NCBI GenBank assembly: GCA_964605145.1
Contig: CAZSBG010000015.1
Span: 1 to 64,000 of the forward strand
Length of the DNA: 64,000 nt
DNA from: CAZSBG01 sp964605145
GTDB lineage: Bacteria > Zhuqueibacterota > Zhuqueibacteria > Thermofontimicrobiales > Thermofontimicrobiaceae
Direction: 5' to 3'
Every line of letters starts with the position of its first letter. Position 1 is the stretch's first letter. The translations under genes and the position numbers were made by a program. Of this stretch, positions 34,086 to 43,910 are shown in pieces. The notes beneath the pieces were generated by a model. That model did no database searches, was not told where the DNA came from, and saw only the letters and a program-made list of their open reading frames with translations.

Positions 34086-36932
34086 ATGAAAAAATATTTT
34101 TTCTTCGTATGGACACTTGTTTTTATTTTTCAATTGCATGCCCAGGAATTTGTCAATATTACGTTTCGCCATTATTCTTCCAATCCCGGGGTTACCAGTG
34201 CGTTCGTGCCGGGCTCATTCAATAATTGGGGAAATAATAGCAATGGCAACATTTCTCCCACCGATCCTTCGCTGATGACTTTCGTCGATTCTTTGGGATG
34301 CTGGATTAAGGATTACCGCTTTCAGGTCGGTTCAACCCACTATTATAAATTCAATGAAAATGGCACGTCTGATGGATGGCTGCCGGACCCGTTGAATCCA
34401 TTGAGGGAAACCGGCGGGTACAACAATTCGATTTTGCAGGTCAATGAACTGATGACATTCGAAACGCTACCCCAAAACGGCGCGGTTATTTCGGAACAAG
34501 AGCCGGAGCTCGTCCTCGGCGTGTTCACGACTGAAAACGATTCCCTGCTTTTAAGCCAGTCCACAATTACGCTCAATGAAACTATTGCATCCACGTTTGA
34601 GAACTGGTTCGTCACGGACCTTTCCCTTCTCAAATATTCGCTGCCGGAATTGAGCAACGGCAACCACAAAATTGTACTGAACATCACCACAAAAAACGGA
34701 AAAACATTATCCGACTCCGTAAGTTTCACCTACCAGGGCGCATCGCCGGAGATTCGCCCTCTGCCGTCCGGGGTTGTGGATGGAATTAATTACATCGATC
34801 AATCCACGGTTACGCTGGTGTTGCACGCGCCATACACAAAGGATTTTGTGTACGTCATTGGCGATTTCAACGACTGGAACGTAGATCAAAATTATTTCAT
34901 GTATAAAACGCCGGACTTACAGCGATACTGGCTGACCATTGAAGAACTCAATCCGAACCAGGAATATGCATACCAGTATTTTGTCGATGGTGAAATTAAA
35001 ATTGCTGATCCATATACAGAAAAAATTCTCGATCCGTGGCATGATCAATACATCACCGATGCGACCTACCCGGACCTAAAATCTTATCCCACGGGAAACA
35101 CGACTGAAATCGTTTCTGTTTTTCAAATAGACGACGATGAGTACGAATGGCAATCCACGGATTACAGTCGGCCGGAAAAGAAAAATTTGGTCATTTACGA
35201 ATTATTGATCCGCGATTTTGTAGCTGAGCACGATTACAAAACGCTCATCGATTCTCTCGGTTATTTCGAACGCCTCGGCATTAACGCCATCGAAGTGATG
35301 CCGGTTTCGGAATTCGAAGGCAATGAAAGCTGGGGTTACAATCCGTCGTTTTATTTCGCGCCGGACAAATATTACGGACCGAAAAATGAACTGAAGCGAT
35401 TCATCGATGAATGCCATAAGCGCGGTATCGCGGTTATTCTGGATATCGTGCTCAATCACTCGTTTGGGCAATCACCGCTGGTTCGGCTTTTCAGCGAAGG
35501 CCTGTATGGCCCGCCTTCAGCAGACAACATCTGGTACAACAACGACTACGATCCAAATTATGCCGGCTATCAGGCGCGGCACCCCTACAATGTTGGTTAT
35601 GATTTTAATCATGAAAGTTATTCGACGAAACAATTCATCGATCGTGTGAACGCATTCTGGATCGAGGAATATCGAGCCGACGGATTTCGGTTCGACCTGA
35701 CAAAAGGTATGACGCAACGAGTGAGCTATACCAGCAATGGCAATTATAATGAATCCCTTGCCAGCTCGTACGATGCGTCGCGAATCGCCATTTTGAAACG
35801 AATGGCAGATCAAATCTGGGCTGTCGATTCCACCGCCTACGTCATTCTGGAACATTTCTGTGACACCACCGAAGAAAAGGAGCTTTCCGATTACGGGATG
35901 ATGCTGTGGGGAAATTCAAATTATAATTATACGGAAGCAACCATGGGCTACCATGATTCCAATAAATCCGATTTTTCGTGGGGCTATTACAAAACTCGCG
36001 GCTGGGCCAATCCCCATTTGGTAACCTACATGGAAAGCCACGATGAAGAGCGGCTGATGTACAAAAATCTGGAATACGGAAATAGCTCCGGCAGCTATTC
36101 AATTAAAGAATTGGGAACCGCGTTGAACCGAATTAAGTTAGCTGCCGCGTTTTTCTTCACTTTGCCCGGGCCGAAAATGATCTGGCAATTTGGTGAATTG
36201 GGATATGATTATTCGATAAATTACGATGGCCGTCTTGGGAACAAACCCATTCGGTGGGATTATTATCAGAATCAAGATCGACGCAATTTGTATGAAACGT
36301 ATTCAGAGTTAATTAAGCTTCGAAAAGAAAACGCGGCGTTCACCAGCCCAAATTCCCAGGTGGCCCTTGCAGTCGGCGGTTCGAACAAACGGATTAATAT
36401 CTCCCACGAAACAATGAATGTAACAATCGTCGGTAATTTCGGTGTGACAACTGCGAGCATCAACCCGGCGTTCCAGCACACAGGTGTTTGGTACGATTAT
36501 TTTTACGGCGACAGCCTGACAGTGACAGACATCGGCCAACTCATTTCATTGAACGCCGGCCAATTTCATATTTATACGGACAAGAAACTCGTTTCGCCCG
36601 GCTCGGGTATCATTGACAAAGTAGAAAAATTCGAGACAGAAGCGCCGGTGAGTTTTCAGCTTTATCAGAATTATCCCAACCCGTTCAACTCGACGACGAC
36701 AATCCGGTATACCTTGAACGATCTGCAACCGACGTTTACGAAAGTGCAGATTTTCAACATCCGCGGACAACACATCAAAACGCTGGTCGCAAAGAAGCAG
36801 GCCGTCGGATTCTATCAGGTTGAATGGGATGGCACCGACGAAAACCAGGCGCCTGTCAGCAGTGGCGTGTATTTGTACTCCATTAAATCAGGAGCTGAGT
36901 CAATCTTGAAAAAGCTGGTTCTGGTGAAGTAG
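34086..36932 (+). CDS. Secreted GH13 alpha-amylase-family enzyme with type IX sorting domain
   Basis: Starch-active enzyme exported by the type IX route, 948 residues. Signal peptide (1-19); an E-set/CBM48-like domain (about 20-115); a spacer; a second E-set domain with VYVIGDFNDWN (about 245-330); a GH13 barrel (about 370-800) with DIVLNHSFG, nucleophile in DGFRFDLTKG, acid in YVILEHFCD and transition-state Asp in MESHDEERLM; then a C-terminal sorting domain starting FQLYQNYPNPFNSTTTI and ending with SGVYLYSIKSG. All three catalytic acids are present. Whether it is an alpha-amylase, pullulanase or branching-type enzyme is not readable. Confidence 0.93.
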   Translation: MKKYFFFVWTLVFIFQLHAQEFVNITFRHYSSNPGVTSAFVPGSFNNWGNNSNGNISPTDPSLMTFVDSLGCWIKDYRFQVGSTHYYKFNENGTSDGWLPDPLNPLRETGGYNNSILQVNELMTFETLPQNGAVISEQEPELVLGVFTTENDSLLLSQSTITLNETIASTFENWFVTDLSLLKYSLPELSNGNHKIVLNITTKNGKTLSDSVSFTYQGASPEIRPLPSGVVDGINYIDQSTVTLVLHAPYTKDFVYVIGDFNDWNVDQNYFMYKTPDLQRYWLTIEELNPNQEYAYQYFVDGEIKIADPYTEKILDPWHDQYITDATYPDLKSYPTGNTTEIVSVFQIDDDEYEWQSTDYSRPEKKNLVIYELLIRDFVAEHDYKTLIDSLGYFERLGINAIEVMPVSEFEGNESWGYNPSFYFAPDKYYGPKNELKRFIDECHKRGIAVILDIVLNHSFGQSPLVRLFSEGLYGPPSADNIWYNNDYDPNYAGYQARHPYNVGYDFNHESYSTKQFIDRVNAFWIEEYRADGFRFDLTKGMTQRVSYTSNGNYNESLASSYDASRIAILKRMADQIWAVDSTAYVILEHFCDTTEEKELSDYGMMLWGNSNYNYTEATMGYHDSNKSDFSWGYYKTRGWANPHLVTYMESHDEERLMYKNLEYGNSSGSYSIKELGTALNRIKLAAAFFFTLPGPKMIWQFGELGYDYSINYDGRLGNKPIRWDYYQNQDRRNLYETYSELIKLRKENAAFTSPNSQVALAVGGSNKRINISHETMNVTIVGNFGVTTASINPAFQHTGVWYDYFYGDSLTVTDIGQLISLNAGQFHIYTDKKLVSPGSGIIDKVEKFETEAPVSFQLYQNYPNPFNSTTTIRYTLNDLQPTFTKVQIFNIRGQHIKTLVAKKQAVGFYQVEWDGTDENQAPVSSGVYLYSIKSGAESILKKLVLVK

Positions 36933-36942
36933 GGGGAATTTT

Positions 36943-37662
36943 ATGTGCCGAATGATTCTTTGCGCGGGAAAATCCAATCTCAACTGGCTCATCGATGACA
37001 TGATCGAAATGGCTTCCGACCGAAACGAAAGGCATGAAGAAAATGAAAATACAGAATTCAGGCACGAAGACGGCTGGGGAATCAGCTATCTTTCAGGGAA
37101 TCGATTGAAGACGTTTCATTCTCTCGCGCCAATTTTCGATGATCCACAAATCGATCAATTTAGAAATCTTGAATCCCGGCTCGTTATTCTGCACACAAGG
37201 CATGCTTCAAAGGGAGCAGTTGATATTCACAATGTTCACCCCTTTGAAGCTATTCTCAATAAAATTCCCTACGTTTTCTTTCACAATGGCACTGTTCGCG
37301 ACGAACTTGTATTCGACGAGCAATTCAACGTCAAAGGAACTACCGACTCGGAGCGTTATTTCTATTATCTCCTGTCTTCAAATGAAGAAAAACTGAATGC
37401 TATTTCCCTGAAAAAAAAACTCGGTGCTTTGACTAATTTTACAGGAGCAAACTTCATTCTTTCAAACGGAGAGACTTCATTTGTCACAAACTGGTGGGCG
37501 ATCAATCCCAATTACTATCGAATGAAAATGTTAGCCGAAAACGAATTCACGCTTTTTTCTTCTGAAATTTTGCCTCATTATAAAAATCATTCCTGGACTT
37601 TTCTTGAAAATCATGATATTTTTGAAATTGATACATCGACCCACACGGCGACTCGATCTTAA
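36943..37662 (+). CDS. Class II glutamine amidotransferase-like protein
   Basis: N-terminal-nucleophile glutamine amidotransferase fold of 239 residues. MCRMILCAGK starts with the catalytic Cys2 exposed after Met removal, followed by HEDGWGISYLSGN, ILHTRHASKGAVDIHNVHPF and YVFFHNGTVRDE (oxyanion-loop Asn-Gly), and GTTDSERYFYYLL. It resembles the YafJ/EgtC-like stand-alone group; the acceptor is unknown. GGGGG lies before the ATG, 10 nt after the amylase stop. Confidence 0.88.
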   Translation: MCRMILCAGKSNLNWLIDDMIEMASDRNERHEENENTEFRHEDGWGISYLSGNRLKTFHSLAPIFDDPQIDQFRNLESRLVILHTRHASKGAVDIHNVHPFEAILNKIPYVFFHNGTVRDELVFDEQFNVKGTTDSERYFYYLLSSNEEKLNAISLKKKLGALTNFTGANFILSNGETSFVTNWWAINPNYYRMKMLAENEFTLFSSEILPHYKNHSWTFLENHDIFEIDTSTHTATRS

Positions 37663-37759
37663 CTTCATGATACATATTTTTCTATTTCAACCTTTTGACG
37701 ATTATAATTTCAGCAGCCAGTTTCGATGAAATTTTTTTTCCGTATTTAAAAATCATTTC

Positions 37760-37788
37760 TTGTTTTTAATAAAATCAATATTTATATT
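37760..37788 (+). promoter_or_regulatory. Putative sigma70-type promoter of the M14 pair
   Basis: TTGTTT (37760-37765), 17-nt spacer, TATATT (37783-37788), in the AT-rich 186-bp gap before the first M14 gene. It would give a leader of about 54 nt to the GGAGG-led ATG at 37849. Confidence 0.4.
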
Positions 37789-37848
37789 ATATTGTTGGCT
37801 TAATCGCCAAATCCTCATTAATTCTTCTTAACAAATGGAGGTAAAAAT

Positions 37849-39762
37849 ATGAAACTGTTGTTTAAAACATTTTTCCTTTTTATCATTCTATCTTTATTTT
37901 TTAACCTGCCCGCCTTTGCGATTGACACGTACAAGCCCTCAACAGGGTATCACAATTACAAGGCGCTCACTAAATCCCTGGAAGATTTGGCCAAGCAAAA
38001 TAAAAAAATAACCAAGCTTTCGTCCATTGGAAAAACGCTTCAGGGCCGCGACATCTGGATGATTCAGATTTCCGGGGACAAAGGCAAAGCACCGGAAGAA
38101 AAACAGGCGCTTCTCATCTGTGGGAACCTGGAAGCCGACCATGTTGTCGGCAGCGAAGTCGCTCTTGGCATTGCTGAAAAATTAGTAAGCGGCTACGGTT
38201 CGGACCTGGAAATAACCAACATTCTCGACTCACGAACATTTTACATCATTCCCAGAATTAATCCGGATGGCGCCGAAATGTTTTTCGAAAAAACACTGAC
38301 AGACATCGAGGGAAATCTGAAGCCCCGCGATGACGATTACGACTGGCTCATCGACGAAGACGGACCGGAAGATCTCAATGGCGATGGATTAATCACGCTC
38401 ATGCGCGTGAAGGATAAAGATGGCGAATGGTTCATGGACAGCAAAGATAATCGCGTCATGTTCAGGAAAAAACAGGAAACATCGCTGGACAGCCTTTACA
38501 GCGTTTACCCGGAAGGAATCGACAATGACGGCGACGAGCTTTACAACGAAGACGGCCCTGGGGGATTCAATATCAATCGAAATTTCCCGCACAATTTTGG
38601 CTACGACATTAAAGGCCTCGGCGTTTATCCAGCATCTAAAAACGAAACACGTGCGGTCATTGATTTTATGAATCGCTACATTCCATCATTGAAAACCCAG
38701 CCGCATAAAAATATTTGCAGCGTGCTGATTTTTTCAAAATTCGATAATCTGGCAGCATCCCCCGGCATCGAATGCGGGAAGCCGGAATTCCCGGAAGTCA
38801 GAAAAGAAGATGATGCCCCCAGAACATCATTCCGTTTTGGCAGAAGACGTTCATCAAGTCAGGGTGCGCCCGGGGGCAAGGCCAAAAATCCCCAGCCACA
38901 AAAAACCGAAGACAAAGATTTACCGCTATTCAAAAAAGTGAGCGAGAATTATAAAAAAATCACCCATATTGAGAGCGCTGTGTCTGAAAAACCATTTGGC
39001 TCCATGCTGGAATGGGCCTACTTTCAATACGGCGTACCTTCCTTTTCGAGTAATTTATGGTCGCCACGAAACGAAAAGAAAGATAAACCAGAAAAAAAGG
39101 AAGGCGACCTCGAACAACAAGAAAATGAACAACAACGTCCGCAGGGAAGAAAGGGCGCGAGTCGCCAATTTTCCGGGGATCGAATCTCTAAGAAATCTTC
39201 ACAATCTCAATCCAAAAGTAAGGGTTCCCGCTGGCTAAACTGGATAGAAAAAAATAATAATGGGGTGGGATTTGTGGATTGGGAAACTTTTCAGCACAAA
39301 CAACTTGGAGAGGTCGAGATCGGTGGTTTTTACCCCTATCTCAAAACGAATGCTCCTCACAGTTTAATCGACTCGCTCAGCCAGAGCCATGCAAAATTCG
39401 CTCTTTATCTGGCATCTCAGTTTGCTGAAATTAAAATGGATTCTCCGGAGATTAAAAAATTATCCACTAATTTATACGAGTTAAAAATTAAAGTTCACAA
39501 CACAGGGAAATTTCCATACGCAACTGAAATGGGTCAAAAAAGCCGAAACGTCACTCCCATCGTATTACGCTTGAAATTCGAAGATGATGAAAGCATGAAA
39601 CTTTTTGGCGGTGAAAAACGCCACGACCTTCGCAACCTGGAACCGGGCGCGGAAAAGGAATACAAATGGGTCATTATTTCTCCCCCGGGCAAAAAAATTG
39701 ATTTCAATTTATTGGCTCGGAAAGGCGGCGGAAAATTCAATTCATCGGTCGTTCTGGAGTAG
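37849..39762 (+). CDS. M14 carboxypeptidase-like protein with replaced catalytic residues
   Basis: Exported M14-fold protein of 637 residues: signal peptide (1-25), peptidase-like domain with GKTLQGRDIWMIQISG, Ca-binding-like acidic insert DEDGPEDLNGDG, GIDNDGDELYNEDGPGGF and NRNFPHNFGYD. Aligned without gaps to the next gene, the zinc motif HGNE is EADH here, the third zinc His (AFHNSGG) is Ser (IFSKFDN) and the catalytic Glu (YSNELW) is Asn (FSSNLW). It therefore looks like a non-catalytic paralogue. A low-complexity Lys/Glu/Gln/Arg-rich stretch (about 320-470) is inserted. It is followed 69 bp later by an intact paralogue and is probably co-transcribed with it. Confidence 0.85.
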   Translation: MKLLFKTFFLFIILSLFFNLPAFAIDTYKPSTGYHNYKALTKSLEDLAKQNKKITKLSSIGKTLQGRDIWMIQISGDKGKAPEEKQALLICGNLEADHVVGSEVALGIAEKLVSGYGSDLEITNILDSRTFYIIPRINPDGAEMFFEKTLTDIEGNLKPRDDDYDWLIDEDGPEDLNGDGLITLMRVKDKDGEWFMDSKDNRVMFRKKQETSLDSLYSVYPEGIDNDGDELYNEDGPGGFNINRNFPHNFGYDIKGLGVYPASKNETRAVIDFMNRYIPSLKTQPHKNICSVLIFSKFDNLAASPGIECGKPEFPEVRKEDDAPRTSFRFGRRRSSSQGAPGGKAKNPQPQKTEDKDLPLFKKVSENYKKITHIESAVSEKPFGSMLEWAYFQYGVPSFSSNLWSPRNEKKDKPEKKEGDLEQQENEQQRPQGRKGASRQFSGDRISKKSSQSQSKSKGSRWLNWIEKNNNGVGFVDWETFQHKQLGEVEIGGFYPYLKTNAPHSLIDSLSQSHAKFALYLASQFAEIKMDSPEIKKLSTNLYELKIKVHNTGKFPYATEMGQKSRNVTPIVLRLKFEDDESMKLFGGEKRHDLRNLEPGAEKEYKWVIISPPGKKIDFNLLARKGGGKFNSSVVLE

Positions 39763-39830
39763 CATTATTGTGTTCTCTTGAAAAAAGGTTTTTTAACTAT
39801 TTGACAATCCCATTTGGAGGTATTAATAAA

Positions 39831-41642
39831 ATGAAATTTAATTCAAATAAAATACTGTTTCATCTCACAATAGTTGCTCTCATATCACTTTTCGGGGCTT
39901 CCCTGGTATTGGCTCAAAATTACCTGCCCCGAACCTGGAAAACAAGAAAGGTGAATCTTTCATTTAATCGCTATTACGACTGGAAAGAAATGGAAGACGC
40001 GCTTCGAACACTGGAGCAGGCGTATCCCAAGTTTCTCAAACTCCGATCAATCGGGAAATCTTTTCAGGGTCGCGAAATGTGGTACATGACCGTCAACAAT
40101 CCGGACACCGGTGATGAAATGGATAAAAGCGCCATGTACATCGACGCCAATATTCATGGTAACGAAGTACAGGGCGGAGAGGTTTGTCTGTACACTATCT
40201 GGTATTTGATGGAAAACTATCAATACAATGAATACATCAAAGAACTGGTCGATCAGCGGGTGTTTTATCTTTTTCCATCAGTGAATCCGGACGGAAGGGA
40301 CCTGTGGTTGCATAAAGGAGCCTCGGCGCGCTCCAGTCAGCACCCGTATGATAACGATGATGATGGTCTCTACGATGAAGATGGTCCTGAAGATATGGAC
40401 GGCGACGGGGAAGTGGGTTCCATGTTCATTAAGGTAAAACCCGGGGAGGGCACATATCGATTAAACGACCTCGGAGATCAACTGGTGCCTATCAAAAAAA
40501 ATGTGGAAGGGAAAAAGGATGAAATAGGCGATTACAAATACGTCGGTTCAGAGGGCATTGATAATGATGGCGACGGCCGCTATAATGAAGACGGCGGAGG
40601 TGGATATGATCCCAATCGCGATTTTGCCTCGTATTGGCAGGCGAAATCCATTCAGCGCGGCGCAGGCGATTACCCTTTCACATGGATTGAATCGCAGCAC
40701 ACAAGAAATTTCCTGTATTCTCATCCAAATATTGCCGGCGTTCAGGCATTCCACAATTCAGGCGGAATGATTTTAAGGGGACCGGGCGTTCAGCTTCGCG
40801 GAGAATACAAAGGGGCTGATCTTTCTGTTTATGATGAGATTGGGAAAAAAGGTGAAAAGATCATTGAAAATTACCGCTATATTGTTATCTGGAGCGGACT
40901 CTATTCGGTATGGGGCGGCTTTATCGATTTCACCCACGATCTGCTTGGCATTTACTCTTATTCAAATGAACTCTGGACCTCCCGCGCTGATTTTGACAAA
41001 GACGGAAGAGCCAGTGAAGAGGAGCGGGAATTTTTTGATAAATATATTGATATGCAGAACACAGTCATTCCGATGCATGAAATTGAACATCCCCAGCTCG
41101 GCAAGGTCACCATCGATCAGGACAGAACCAAATTAAGCGGTCGCGTTCCACCGGCCTGGTTATTGGAAGAACTATGTCATCGTAATATGGCATTCACATT
41201 ATTGCACGCTTATGAAATGCCGCTCCCGGTCATTAAAGATGTCACTTATGAAAAAATTGCGGGTAAACTTGGCAAACTGAAAGTGACGATTTACAACGAA
41301 CGTCTTATGCCAACCATGTCGGCAACAGCCATAGAGAGAAAAGTTCAGCGGCCGGACATATTATCAATTGACGGAAAGATCAAAGTTGTTGCGGCCGGCA
41401 TGAACAAAAGTTCGAGATTGGCCAATGTGCCGGCAAGATACAGGCGGTATTTCCTTCGCGCGGATGACAGCGATGTAGAACTCATCGATCAAAAGGATTT
41501 GAAAAATTTAAAGCTTCTCCGAGGCATTCCCGGCAAGGCAGAAGTCCAATATGAATTTCTCGTGGAAGGTACCGGCACGGTCACTGTAAAACTGGATTGC
41601 CAGAAAGGTGGTACTCATCGAAAAGCCATCACCCTGAAGTAA
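39831..41642 (+). CDS. Exported M14-family zinc carboxypeptidase
   Basis: Peptidase of 603 residues with signal peptide (ending about LVLAQ, residue 29). The catalytic set is intact: zinc ligands in DANIHGNEVQGGE and the His of VQAFHNSGG, catalytic Glu in IYSYSNELW, substrate Arg region FPSVNPDGRD and NRDFASYW. Acidic Ca-binding-like motifs DNDDDGLYDEDG and GIDNDGDGRYNEDG are inserted, as in its upstream paralogue. It would remove C-terminal amino acids from extracellular peptides. ATG at 39831 has TTTGGAGG upstream; an in-frame ATG-like start at 39768 adds 21 residues before the signal peptide. A terminator follows at 41665. Confidence 0.9.
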   Translation: MKFNSNKILFHLTIVALISLFGASLVLAQNYLPRTWKTRKVNLSFNRYYDWKEMEDALRTLEQAYPKFLKLRSIGKSFQGREMWYMTVNNPDTGDEMDKSAMYIDANIHGNEVQGGEVCLYTIWYLMENYQYNEYIKELVDQRVFYLFPSVNPDGRDLWLHKGASARSSQHPYDNDDDGLYDEDGPEDMDGDGEVGSMFIKVKPGEGTYRLNDLGDQLVPIKKNVEGKKDEIGDYKYVGSEGIDNDGDGRYNEDGGGGYDPNRDFASYWQAKSIQRGAGDYPFTWIESQHTRNFLYSHPNIAGVQAFHNSGGMILRGPGVQLRGEYKGADLSVYDEIGKKGEKIIENYRYIVIWSGLYSVWGGFIDFTHDLLGIYSYSNELWTSRADFDKDGRASEEEREFFDKYIDMQNTVIPMHEIEHPQLGKVTIDQDRTKLSGRVPPAWLLEELCHRNMAFTLLHAYEMPLPVIKDVTYEKIAGKLGKLKVTIYNERLMPTMSATAIERKVQRPDILSIDGKIKVVAAGMNKSSRLANVPARYRRYFLRADDSDVELIDQKDLKNLKLLRGIPGKAEVQYEFLVEGTGTVTVKLDCQKGGTHRKAITLK

Positions 41643-42144
41643 TAGCAGATTCGACAATTCACTGAAGCGCTCCCAGCAATTATCTGAGAGCGCTTTTTTT
41701 TGCTTCAAAATCAATGCATTCAAAATTTGTTTCCAATTTCAGCAATATTTTCAATCTCTCATCAACAGCATATTCGATCAAATTTTAACCACTATTTCTC
41801 ACCTAATTCTATTTACTATTAAACAGACGTGTAATACAGTAATTTTCTTTTTTGTAATTCTAATTTCAAACTTGTTTACCAATTTTGTTATCGGCCCGCT
41901 AATTGTTTCACTTCTAACATTTCTATTTCATTCATTCTGTATTTTTCTTCTCATCTTTTTTACTTAAACTTATTTTATTAAATTTTAAGACTTAAGACAA
42001 GTCATGCAATGGCAACTTACTTTTATTTTGTATACTTAAATAGACAACCGTTCAATTTGGTATTGTTATTGCCTGATTAACGAATGAAACATTTGATGAA
42101 TTCAATTATCATAAATTCGCTAACAGACTTTTCAAAAACAAGAG
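41643..42144. other. 502-bp AT-rich intergenic region
   Basis: Contains the terminator of the M14 operon (41665-41702) and then about 440 bp of very AT-rich DNA without an open frame above 40 codons that looks real. A promoter for the envelope cluster must lie here or nearby; TATACTTAAAT near 42030 is a possible -10 region. No repeats or RNA structure recognised. Confidence 0.5.
41665..41702 (+). terminator. Rho-independent terminator after the M14 pair
   Basis: Stem AAGCGCTC (41665-41672) / GAGCGCTT (41688-41695), 15-nt loop, then a run of T. Located 23 bp after the second M14 stop codon. Confidence 0.75.
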
Positions 42145-43845
42145 ATGATTATGTTGATCAGGGAATCCAAAAAACGAATACTCATTTTAATCATTGCAGC
42201 GCTTTTAATATTACAAGCTCTTATGTCTGAAAATTGTGTGGCACAAACGTATGACATCAATAATGCCGCAGAAAAATCTCATCCCTGGATTTCCGATATC
42301 AATCCGGCCATGGTATCTTTTCAATACGGCCAGGTCTCCCTTGGTTTCAGGTCGTTCCATCTTGGTTTTTTACAGGACAAAGCGCTTGGTCTTAATGAGA
42401 GTCATATCAGTGCCAGTTTTCCATTTCATTTACCATTGGAAATTGGTATTGGGTGCGACCTACGGTATTTCTCTGCCGGAATTTATTCAGAATTGCAGAG
42501 CTCGCTGTTATTCAGCCGAAAAATTGTATCTCAGTTTGGAATTGGACTCAAAGTGGGGCTGATACGATTTGGTTTTTCCAGGGATAATTTTTCGACTATT
42601 CATGAAAACGACCCATTACTCTCGGGAAACCTCGGTGTAAATGGTTTAAATATCGGAGCAGGAGCCTATTGGAATCCCGGCAACTGGTCTGTGGGAGTTG
42701 CATTGAATCATTTAAATCAACCCAATATGGGATACCAGACATCTGCGCATTTGCTACGGGATATTTCAGCCGCAGTGGGCTACCGTTTTGGTTACATCAC
42801 CCCCACAGTGCTCATTCAAAACGATGGTTTAAATGTTCGATACGGGCTGGCTATTTCTGCAAAACGGGAACGATGGGGGACCATCAGGTTTTCATACGAA
42901 AATACCATGCCTTTCAAAATGGAAATACAGTTCAGTCTTTCCCAGAATAACAAGCTGCAATATGGACTTGATGTTCCACGACAGCACATGAGTTCAGTAT
43001 CCATGGGATCTCATGAAGCGATTTACACACATATTTTCGATCGGGGACCTGACATTGGGCAGCCAGAAATACTTTTATCCACAAATGAAATACAAATTTT
43101 TGAAGAGAACATTGTAAGAAGCATGCCTTCCGATATGTACCCATCGGAACTCGAACGCCTGACAGAGTTAGCGCCGGATTATCTGAAAACCGCGGGGAGT
43201 TTCAGAAACCTGCTTATTATTCCAACAGGAAACTTAAGCCAGTATGAGTCAGAAAAAATTCGGCAGGAGCGCTACCTCAGATTGGGACAAGAAATTCAAA
43301 AGAAACTATCGCAGCATCCCGGGCTGCAGCTCATTCTGCAAACCGAAGAAACATCACTAAAAGATGCACGCGCATTCAAACACTTTTTGCAAAAACATCG
43401 GATTGCGGTTTCTGATGATATCGGGATCGCTGCACTGACTTCCACCGGAGAATTGAACCTGTCCGGTTTCTACCCGGGAAAGGAAAATGAAACCCGACAG
43501 AAACCGAAATGTTCGCAGGATCATCTTTCCATCACAATGATGGTCCCGGGTAAAATTCGCCATGTTAAAGAGTGGACATTGGACATCAAAAATAGCAGGG
43601 ACAAAGTGATCCGTTCATTTCAGGGCAGAGACAAACTCCTGGAAAACATTGTGTGGGACTGGAAAAATAACTGGGGAGAGCTGGTGCCGGCAGGAAAATA
43701 CTTTTGCCATTTATCCCTCAAAACCATGAGCGATCAGGTGAAAACCTCTTCATCCAAAGAAATATCGGTCACAAAAATAAATCGCAAAATCGTCTTGCAG
43801 TTCAAAAGACAAAGAAATTTACAGGTAAATAAATTAGTACCCTGA
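42145..43845 (+). CDS. PorP/SprF-like barrel fused to OmpA-like and FlgD-like domains
   Basis: Exported protein of 566 residues. Signal peptide (1-35); an outer-membrane barrel of the PorP/SprF type (about 40-300) starting from AEKSHPWISDINPAMVS with many beta strands; an OmpA-like C-terminal region (about 350-440) in degenerate form, with QEIQKKLSQHPGLQLIL and DARAFKHFLQKHRIAVSDDI; and a FlgD-like Ig fold (about 470-555) ending with WDWKNNWGELVPAGKYFCHL. It would anchor in the outer membrane and may contact peptidoglycan. First gene of the ExbB/ExbD/TonB-like cluster. An alternative start at 42151 has a slightly better site (AGAG). Confidence 0.75.
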   Translation: MIMLIRESKKRILILIIAALLILQALMSENCVAQTYDINNAAEKSHPWISDINPAMVSFQYGQVSLGFRSFHLGFLQDKALGLNESHISASFPFHLPLEIGIGCDLRYFSAGIYSELQSSLLFSRKIVSQFGIGLKVGLIRFGFSRDNFSTIHENDPLLSGNLGVNGLNIGAGAYWNPGNWSVGVALNHLNQPNMGYQTSAHLLRDISAAVGYRFGYITPTVLIQNDGLNVRYGLAISAKRERWGTIRFSYENTMPFKMEIQFSLSQNNKLQYGLDVPRQHMSSVSMGSHEAIYTHIFDRGPDIGQPEILLSTNEIQIFEENIVRSMPSDMYPSELERLTELAPDYLKTAGSFRNLLIIPTGNLSQYESEKIRQERYLRLGQEIQKKLSQHPGLQLILQTEETSLKDARAFKHFLQKHRIAVSDDIGIAALTSTGELNLSGFYPGKENETRQKPKCSQDHLSITMMVPGKIRHVKEWTLDIKNSRDKVIRSFQGRDKLLENIVWDWKNNWGELVPAGKYFCHLSLKTMSDQVKTSSSKEISVTKINRKIVLQFKRQRNLQVNKLVP

Positions 43846-43910
43846 CAATTTTGGAATTCGCCAAACATTTTTAATAAATACTTCAAATCGAAAAAAACAG
43901 GAGTTGAAAA

